Shown here: in pieces, positions 5,737 to 9,771 of the stretch
How positions within the stretch are numbered: the first letter of the stretch is position 1
Layout: every line of letters starts with the position of its first letter
Assembly (NCBI GenBank): GCA_016190025.1
Contig: JACPRG010000126.1
Span: 1-9,771 of the forward strand
Direction: 5' to 3'
DNA from: Candidatus Tectimicrobiota bacterium
Lineage (GTDB): Bacteria; UBA8248; JACPRG01
DNA length: 9,771 nt
Notes under the pieces: model-generated
The model's input: the letters and a program-made list of their open reading frames with translations, nothing else
Databases searched by the model: none
What the model was told of the DNA's origin: nothing
Position numbers and translations under genes: made by a program

Positions 5737-6627
5737 CTACCGGACGTACTTCCCGATGAGGGGCTTCAGACGCTCTTTGACGCCGGCGGGGATGCGGTCC
5801 GGGGAGGTGATGACGGCCCCCTCGAGCGCCCGGCCGCAGCCGCAGCGCCGCTCGCGCGGCAGGCGCGCCACGACCTCGCGGATGATCTGCCGGGCCCGCT
5901 CGACGTTGCGGTGCAGGATGGCCACCACGGCCTCGGTCGAGACGTGGCGCTCCTCGTCCTCGTGCCAGCAGTCGTAATCCGTCACCAAAGCGATGGTCCC
6001 GTAGCAGATCTCGGCCTCCCGGGCGAGCTTGGCCTCGGTCGCGTTGGTCATGCCAATGACGCTGACACCCCAGGACCGGTAGAGGGAGGATTCCGCCCGG
6101 GTGGAGAACTGGGGGCCCTCGATGCAGACGTAAGCGCCCCCCGCGTGGAAGGCGAGACCCATTTGTCCTGCCGCTTCGACGTACGTCCGGTGGACCTCCG
6201 GGCAGGTGGGATGCGCCATCGGGACATGGGCGACAATGCCGCCGCCGAAAAACGTCGCGGCCCGCCGGGTGGTGCGGTCGATGAACTGGTCCGGGAAGAC
6301 GATGTCGCCGGGGTGGATCTCCTCCCGCATGCTGCCCACCGCGCTGATGGAGAGGACGCGCTCCACCCCCAGGAGCTTCATGCCGTAGAGATTGGCGCGG
6401 AAATTGACTTCGGTCGGCGCGAGGACGTGACCGCGGCCGTGCCGGGCGAGAAAGGCCATGGGACGCCCGCCGAGATTGCCCAGGAGGTAGGAATCGGAGG
6501 GAGGGCCGAAGGGGGTGTCGAGGGCCGCTTCCTCCACGTCGGTCAGATCGGGCATCTCGTACAGCCCGCTCCCGCCGATCACCCCGATGCGGCCGGGCCG
6601 GCCGCTTCCTTCCTGCGCCTCCGCCAA
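5737..6627 (-). CDS. mtnP: S-methyl-5'-thioadenosine phosphorylase
   Basis: This cytoplasmic enzyme splits 5'-methylthioadenosine with phosphate into adenine and 5-methylthioribose-1-phosphate, feeding methionine salvage and removing a polyamine-synthesis by-product. The 296 residues carry the PNP/MTAP family 2 set: GVIGGSGLY (15-23), the phosphate-binding ARHGRGH (61-67), SAVGSM (95-100), EGPQFSTRAES (170-180), GMTNATEAKLAREAEICY (192-209) and TDYDCWH (216-222). The Asp of that last motif is typical of enzymes acting on adenine-type purines. Thr197 stands where Pro is common (TNLPEA), a mild oddity. The start is TTG at 6627, supported by GAGGAGG 5 nt upstream. A good promoter lies at 6691-6662 with a hairpin between it and the start. 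No other mtn genes are visible. A different purine nucleoside substrate is the main alternative. Confidence 0.93.
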   Translation of the reverse strand: MAEAQEGSGRPGRIGVIGGSGLYEMPDLTDVEEAALDTPFGPPSDSYLLGNLGGRPMAFLARHGRGHVLAPTEVNFRANLYGMKLLGVERVLSISAVGSMREEIHPGDIVFPDQFIDRTTRRAATFFGGGIVAHVPMAHPTCPEVHRTYVEAAGQMGLAFHAGGAYVCIEGPQFSTRAESSLYRSWGVSVIGMTNATEAKLAREAEICYGTIALVTDYDCWHEDEERHVSTEAVVAILHRNVERARQIIREVVARLPRERRCGCGRALEGAVITSPDRIPAGVKERLKPLIGKYVR

Positions 6628-6636
6628 AGGGTCCTC

Positions 6637-6659
6637 CTCGCGGGGCTGCCTGCCCCGAG
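6637..6659 (-). promoter_or_regulatory. 5'-end hairpin of the mtnP transcript
   Basis: CGGGGC (6657-6652) and GCCCCG (6646-6641) form a perfect 6-bp stem around AGGCA on the minus strand; flanking CTC/GAG can extend it with a bulge. From the promoter at 6691-6662, transcription should start near 6655, so the mRNA would begin with this stem, immediately before the GAGGAGG ribosome site. Such 5' stems can stabilise mRNA; regulation here is inferred. Confidence 0.45.
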
Positions 6660-6661
6660 GG

Positions 6662-6691
6662 CTTATATCACCCGCGGAGACGGCCGGTCAA
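6662..6691 (-). promoter_or_regulatory. Sigma70-type promoter for mtnP
   Basis: TTGACC (6691-6686) and TATAAG (6667-6662) each match the consensus at five of six positions, with an 18-nt spacer. It is the best complete promoter in the window. The -35 contains the TGA stop codon of the preceding small gene. Confidence 0.7.
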
Positions 6692-6939
6692 TCCAGGTCC
6701 TCCTCCAGGGGTTCCCGGAACTGGCTCCACAACCGCCGGAAGCGGCTCTCGTAAACCATCTCGTACAGGTCGAGCCGGTCCGGGAAGAGCCGCTCGCACT
6801 CCTCGCGGACCTGCCCCTTTTCGATTTCAATGTCGATTCGCGGATAGTCTTCCATCAGGATCAACAGGCAGACCCGGTCCGCCATCCGGCTCAGCCGTCT
6901 CGCCGCTTCCCGTTCACTGATGAGGTCTTCCGGTTCCAT
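6688..6939 (-). CDS. Small acidic protein of unknown function (83 aa)
   Basis: I do not recognise a named family. The 83 residues are strongly charged and probably mostly helical, with a short hydrophobic strand VCLLILMEDYP (23-33) in the middle and a Tyr/Arg/Trp-rich tail (YESRFRRLWSQFREP). There is no signal peptide, membrane helix or metal motif. Base use at third positions fits the neighbouring genes, which supports real coding. ATG at 6939 has only a weak AGG-type ribosome site. A candidate promoter stands at 7022-6993, 137 nt separate it from the lipoprotein gene upstream, and 60 nt separate its stop from mtnP. The mtnP promoter overlaps its stop codon, so the two may be transcribed together or apart. 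Confidence 0.72.
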   Translation of the reverse strand: MEPEDLISEREAARRLSRMADRVCLLILMEDYPRIDIEIEKGQVREECERLFPDRLDLYEMVYESRFRRLWSQFREPLEEDLD

Positions 6940-6992
6940 CGCGCCTGTCCATGAAACGAGGGAGTCTGAAGCCGCGCACTGAACTCTTTTTT

Positions 6993-7022
6993 CTTATGTG
7001 GGCCTGCGGAGAGCGGTGACAA
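6993..7022 (-). promoter_or_regulatory. Candidate promoter for the 83-aa protein gene
   Basis: TTGTCA (7022-7017, five of six matches) and CATAAG (6998-6993, four of six) are separated by 18 nt, about 54 nt upstream of the ATG. The A-rich stretch after the -10 would be the initially transcribed region. Confidence 0.5.
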
Positions 7023-7062
7023 GTCCTCTCCCTGGAAATCGTCCGGCAAACCGGCGCCGGAA

Positions 7063-7079
7063 TGAGAGGCCCCCTCTCA
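7063..7079 (-). other. Hairpin overlapping the lipoprotein stop codon
   Basis: TGAGAGG and CCTCTCA form a perfect 7-bp stem with a 3-nt loop; the first three bases on the minus strand are the TGA stop of the lipoprotein gene. No T-run follows. It could mark the 3' end of the upstream operon by stabilising the mRNA, or be incidental. Confidence 0.35.
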
Positions 7080-7604
7080 CTCCTCTCCCCTGGCCTCCCG
7101 GAGAAAGTTTTCCGAGGGCCGCAGGACCAGAGAGAAGACCCGGCCGGAGGCCCCGGCGCGGATTTCAAAACGCAGGCGGGGGTCCAGACTCATCAGGTGC
7201 CCGACGGGAGAGCCGTATCGCTGGATGGGCCGCAACTCCCATTTCGAGAACCGTTCCAGGTACTGAATCCTCGAGCCCCCGAACTCCTCGCCCGTAATGC
7301 CCTCGATTCGCGCAATCAGGTCCTTCCGGCCCAGCTCGCCGAGGACATCGGTCTCGACGTCCGGCGACGAGAGCGGCAGGATGGAGAGCGTGGCCCCGCC
7401 CTGGGGATCGAGGATGACCGCCAGGGGGCGGGAAGCGCCCTGCCCCCGGGCGTACACCAGAGTGGCGCGGTAGCGCGCGTCCGGCAGACCGGACAGCAAG
7501 ACCTCGATGGGAGAAGGCGGCTTCGCGGGGGCGGCGCACGACCATAGCCCCAGCGCCACCGCCAGCCCGCCGACCCACAACCGGACGCACCGTGCAGTCT
7601 TCAT
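7077..7604 (-). CDS. Putative lipoprotein of unknown function (175 aa)
   Basis: The N-terminus is a lipoprotein signal: MKTAR, then a hydrophobic stretch (9-20), then LWSC with Cys23. The Trp at -2 is unusual for a lipobox but the rest fits. After a Pro/Ala linker, the remaining 145 residues look mainly beta (for example YRATLVYARG, PLAVILDPQGGATLSILPL, RFEIRAGASGRVFSLVLRP). This might suit a periplasmic, LolB-like or other barrel-type fold, but I recognise no family. ATG 7604 has AAGGAAGAGAG about 5 nt upstream. The frame is open to 7874, overlapping the DinB-like gene, and that extension is discarded. It follows the DinB-like gene by 32 nt and probably shares its transcript. Confidence 0.78.
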   Translation of the reverse strand: MKTARCVRLWVGGLAVALGLWSCAAPAKPPSPIEVLLSGLPDARYRATLVYARGQGASRPLAVILDPQGGATLSILPLSSPDVETDVLGELGRKDLIARIEGITGEEFGGSRIQYLERFSKWELRPIQRYGSPVGHLMSLDPRLRFEIRAGASGRVFSLVLRPSENFLREARGEE

Positions 7605-7636
7605 GGGATCTCTCTTCCTTTTCCGCTCTCGGCCGA

Positions 7637-8323
7637 TCAGCCGGGTTCCCCGGAAAACGCCGGAAGGAGCAAATAGCCCTCCCGCGGAATGTCCACCGCC
7701 GGCGCCAGGCTCTGCACCCGCTTCAGACGCTGGATGGTATGAAGGTGAAGCAAACACTCGAAGTAGAGCTGCCGGATCATCCCGACCAGGTTGATCCGGA
7801 AGCGGTGGGGATCGGCCGGGCCCGCCCGTCTCACGGGCCGGATGTCGGGGTTGATCCGCGAAGCCGCCTCCCAAAACGCCAGGATGGAATCCCCCGAGGG
7901 ATAGCGCTCGCCCGGCTGGATCACCCTTTCCAGCTCCTTGCGCCGCATCTCCGCGAGCGTCTCCCGCCCCAGGATGAGGCTCACCACGTCCACCGCCTCT
8001 CCCAGCCGGGAGAGCAGACGGTCCATGGGCCCATGGGTTTCCTCATCGAAGCGGCGGTCGTAGCGGGCGGCGGCCTCGGCGTCAAACTCCGGGAGCCGGT
8101 CCCCCGGCCGGAACACCATCGGCGCCCACCGCAGGAGAAGCCAGGAGAAGTGGGCGTAGGCGACGTGGCTGACCTGGCGGCGGATGCTCCACCTCATCCA
8201 CTCCTCCCGGTCGCCGTCGAAATCGAGCTGGTCTTCGGTGAGGCCCTTCACCTCCCGGGCGTACCACCCGGGAACCTCGGGATAGTTCGGGAAGAGCGTC
8301 GAACCCAGCGCGGCCTCGCTCAA
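7637..8323 (-). CDS. DinB-like four-helix metal-binding protein
   Basis: The protein is 228 residues and largely helical. W45-S-I-R-R-Q-V-S-H53-V-A fits the first conserved His helix of the DinB/YfiT fold, and FECLLHLHTIQRLK near the C-terminus fits the second, His-containing helix. DinB-fold proteins bind a divalent metal through three His residues, and several are thiol-dependent transferases or isomerases (bacillithiol or mycothiol users). The start is TTG at 8323, chosen for a GGAGGAG ribosome site 9 nt upstream and because it follows the LmbE-family stop by 26 nt. The frame is open to 8974, but that part runs antiparallel-frame through the LmbE gene and has no domain character. Family assignment is moderate: the middle of the protein is divergent and the third ligand is not certain. 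Confidence 0.68.
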   Translation of the reverse strand: MSEAALGSTLFPNYPEVPGWYAREVKGLTEDQLDFDGDREEWMRWSIRRQVSHVAYAHFSWLLLRWAPMVFRPGDRLPEFDAEAAARYDRRFDEETHGPMDRLLSRLGEAVDVVSLILGRETLAEMRRKELERVIQPGERYPSGDSILAFWEAASRINPDIRPVRRAGPADPHRFRINLVGMIRQLYFECLLHLHTIQRLKRVQSLAPAVDIPREGYLLLPAFSGEPG

Positions 8324-8349
8324 AGGGGCTCTCCTCCAGGGACTCCGGT

Positions 8350-9063
8350 TCAGGCCTCCGGATTTTTCATCCTCCGGAACGCCTCGGCCAGGGGGATGCC
8401 CGCCGGCTCGCCGACCTTTCTGGCCCAGTCGCGCAGGACCTCTTCCACATTCTCCTCGTCGCCGATCTGGCTCCGGTGGCAGCGGAGCGCCTTGATCTTC
8501 AACTCCAGGGTCGGACTGATGTCCACATAATAATCGGGGGAGGACGAGGAGCCGAAGAGAACCTCCTTCACCTTGTGGGGCTCGAGTCCGGACTTGAGCA
8601 GATCGGGGAAGAAAAAGCGGTTTCCCGCGGCCGGATAGATGGCGTCGAACACCGCCTCGGCAATGGCCCGGTGATCGGGATGGCATCCGTAGAAGCTGTC
8701 GAACCTGGCCGAAGCGGGGTCCCGGGCCACGACGACGTCCGGCCGGAACCGCCGGATGACGGACACGATCTCCCGCTGCAGGGACCGGGTGTTCTCCAGC
8801 TCCCCGTCGGGCCGCCGCAGGAAAAAGACGTCCTCCACTCCGACGACCCCGGCCGCGGCCTGCTGCTCTTCCTCCCGGATTCTCATTCGCTCCTCGATGG
8901 GAAGGTCGCGGTCGAAGCCCTTCTCGCCGCTGGTCGCGACGCAATAGCCGACCACCTTCCGGCCGCGCGTCCACACGGCGACCGATCCGGCAACCCCGTA
9001 ATCGATGTCGTCCGGGTGGGCCGCGATCACGAGAACGCGATTGTAACAGAAGTCGTCATCCAC
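8350..9063 (-). CDS. PIG-L/LmbE-family N-deacetylase
   Basis: These zinc enzymes remove acetyl groups from N-acetyl sugars or related amides, as in GlcNAc-PI, mycothiol (MshB) and bacillithiol (BshB) synthesis and antibiotic pathways. From the chosen GTG (237 aa) the sequence shows the N-terminal zinc motif AAHPDDIDYG (14-23), TSGEKG (44-49), and the C-terminal motif GCHPDHRAIAEAV (126-138) with the His that completes the metal site. GTG 9063 was chosen because GGGGAG lies 8 nt upstream and the fold begins at once; an ATG at 9117 (255 aa) has no ribosome site and adds a non-typical leader. It lies 69 nt after the SRPBCC gene and 26 nt before the DinB-like gene. The substrate is not readable from sequence. 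Confidence 0.92.
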   Translation of the reverse strand: MDDDFCYNRVLVIAAHPDDIDYGVAGSVAVWTRGRKVVGYCVATSGEKGFDRDLPIEERMRIREEEQQAAAGVVGVEDVFFLRRPDGELENTRSLQREIVSVIRRFRPDVVVARDPASARFDSFYGCHPDHRAIAEAVFDAIYPAAGNRFFFPDLLKSGLEPHKVKEVLFGSSSSPDYYVDISPTLELKIKALRCHRSQIGDEENVEEVLRDWARKVGEPAGIPLAEAFRRMKNPEA

Positions 9064-9132
9064 CGAATGGGCTCCCCACAAGATGAAAACGCCCGAGCCG
9101 TTCCAAGCCGGGCGCATCCGGATACAAACTCG

Positions 9133-9747
9133 CTAGGGCCTTCGGCCGCCTGACCCCCTTTGGTCCAGGCCCCAGGGGCGATCCTCGGGACGCTCGAAAT
9201 GAACCATCGAACCGACGACCTCGCCCTCCGCCCGTCCCCCCGGCCCCCGATATTCCTGATACTCCTGTTGAAGCGTCAAGAGCCCGCGATGCAAGCGCCT
9301 GGAAACCCATCGGGAGAACCAGACCCGATCCAGCCAATCCCCCAGCCACTCCCCCATCCCCCCATCCCCCAGAGAGTAGTCCATCGTCAAGGAAACCTGC
9401 GTTCCGGCGGCGATGCGCTCAAGCCGCAACTCTTCCGCAATCCGAAGACCCCAAGGGCTGTCCAGAAGACAAAGGCTGCGCTCCGGCGGGTGACGCTCCG
9501 CCCATGTCCCGAAGACCGAAAAGGAGATCGGCCCGATGCGCAACCTCTCCCGCCACCGGGCGCCGGCGGAGGACGGCTCGGGAGGCCCCCGCCGGCTTCC
9601 GCCCGCGGGGGCGATCCACCAGCCGGTGACGGCGCCCCCCTCAAAGCGCTTCCAAAGCTCTTCGGGATGCGTCGCGACGACCTTTCGGACGGTTAGCCGG
9701 GCCAAATCTCTTTCCTTTTGGGCCGTGCAGGGTGGAACCTCGTTCAA
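9133..9747 (-). CDS. SRPBCC (START-like) domain protein
   Basis: Residues from about 17 read LTVRKVVATHPEELWKRF, the usual first strand and helix of the SRPBCC/polyketide-cyclase fold. Strand pairs follow (RWRERLRIG, SFSVFGTW, GTQVSLTMDYSLGD), then a long C-terminal helix (WLDRVWFSRWVSRRLHRGLLTLQQEY). This fold forms a hydrophobic pocket for lipids or other small ligands, and in many members the ligand is unknown. A tail rich in Gly, Arg and Pro after about residue 165 is atypical and probably disordered. Two TTG starts compete: 9747 (204 aa, AAAGG at 5 nt) and 9705 (190 aa, AAGGA at 7 nt); the longer is given. The stop is TAG at 9135-9133. It seems to head the run of genes leading to the lipoprotein, but the window edge hides what lies upstream. 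Confidence 0.74.
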   Translation of the reverse strand: MNEVPPCTAQKERDLARLTVRKVVATHPEELWKRFEGGAVTGWWIAPAGGSRRGPPEPSSAGARWRERLRIGPISFSVFGTWAERHPPERSLCLLDSPWGLRIAEELRLERIAAGTQVSLTMDYSLGDGGMGEWLGDWLDRVWFSRWVSRRLHRGLLTLQQEYQEYRGPGGRAEGEVVGSMVHFERPEDRPWGLDQRGSGGRRP

Positions 9748-9771
9748 TTGGGCCTTTTTCCAGATTAGGAC

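Noticed and set aside
5911..6954. 347-codon open frame on the plus strand over mtnP and the 83-aa gene
   Set aside because: It mirrors the coding strand of mtnP, whose motifs are unmistakable; the translation has no recognisable fold.
8324..8974. N-terminal extension of the DinB-like frame through the LmbE gene
   Set aside because: It overlaps the LmbE coding sequence in another frame, is Arg/Gly-rich, and a good ribosome site sits right at TTG 8323.
7592..9153. Long plus-strand open frames opposite the DinB-like and LmbE genes
   Set aside because: Low-complexity shadows of genes with clear motifs on the minus strand.
9340..9375. C-rich tandem-like run (repeated CCCCCATCC units)
   Set aside because: It lies inside the SRPBCC gene and encodes an in-frame Gly/Trp/Asp segment; too short and imperfect to call a repeat feature.

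Overview
The window is ordinary chromosomal sequence from a GC-rich bacterium (about two-thirds G+C by eye). It has a C5-pathway heme gene (hemL), an FtsB/DivIC division gene, a CCA-encoding initiator tRNA and a lipoprotein with a lipobox. HemL fits most bacteria but not the alphaproteobacteria that use ALA synthase. I cannot place the lineage further. The gene mix would suit an uncultured group such as NC10/Rokubacteria, Tectomicrobia or a deltaproteobacterium, but that is a guess. Nearly every gene lies on the minus strand; the one clear exception is a deaminase at 5119-5595.

Reading rightmost first along the minus strand: an SRPBCC-fold protein (9747-9133), a PIG-L/LmbE deacetylase (9063-8350), a DinB-like four-helix protein (8323-7637) and a small lipoprotein (7604-7077) are closely spaced and may be one transcription unit. 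An 83-residue unknown protein (6939-6688) and S-methyl-5'-thioadenosine phosphorylase mtnP (6627-5737) follow, each with a plausible promoter of its own. The deaminase converges on mtnP, and its leader can form several hairpins. To its left, diverging from it, is a 560-residue tandem nitrilase-superfamily protein (4766-3084). Its second domain has lost the catalytic cysteine, and its start lies at the end of a chain of tiny overlapping ORFs. Next come hemL (2903-1542) and ftsB (1531-1094), 10 nt apart, then an initiator tRNA-Met (1023-947) with its own promoter and a very strong intrinsic terminator.

Beyond the terminator is about 460 bp without a convincing large gene. It carries a cluster of REP-like hairpins, and a related solitary copy sits at 3026-3065 between the nitrilase and hemL genes. 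The leftmost 560 bp is clearly more AT-rich and holds a coiled-coil mini-ORF and the start of a SAM-dependent methyltransferase cut by the window edge.

No mobile-element protein, CRISPR array, phage gene or toxin-antitoxin pair was seen. The observations most worth following are the hairpin repeat family, whose stems vary by compensating changes; the tandem nitrilase with one dead site; and the LmbE-DinB gene pair, since both folds recur in low-molecular-weight thiol metabolism. The last is context inference only.
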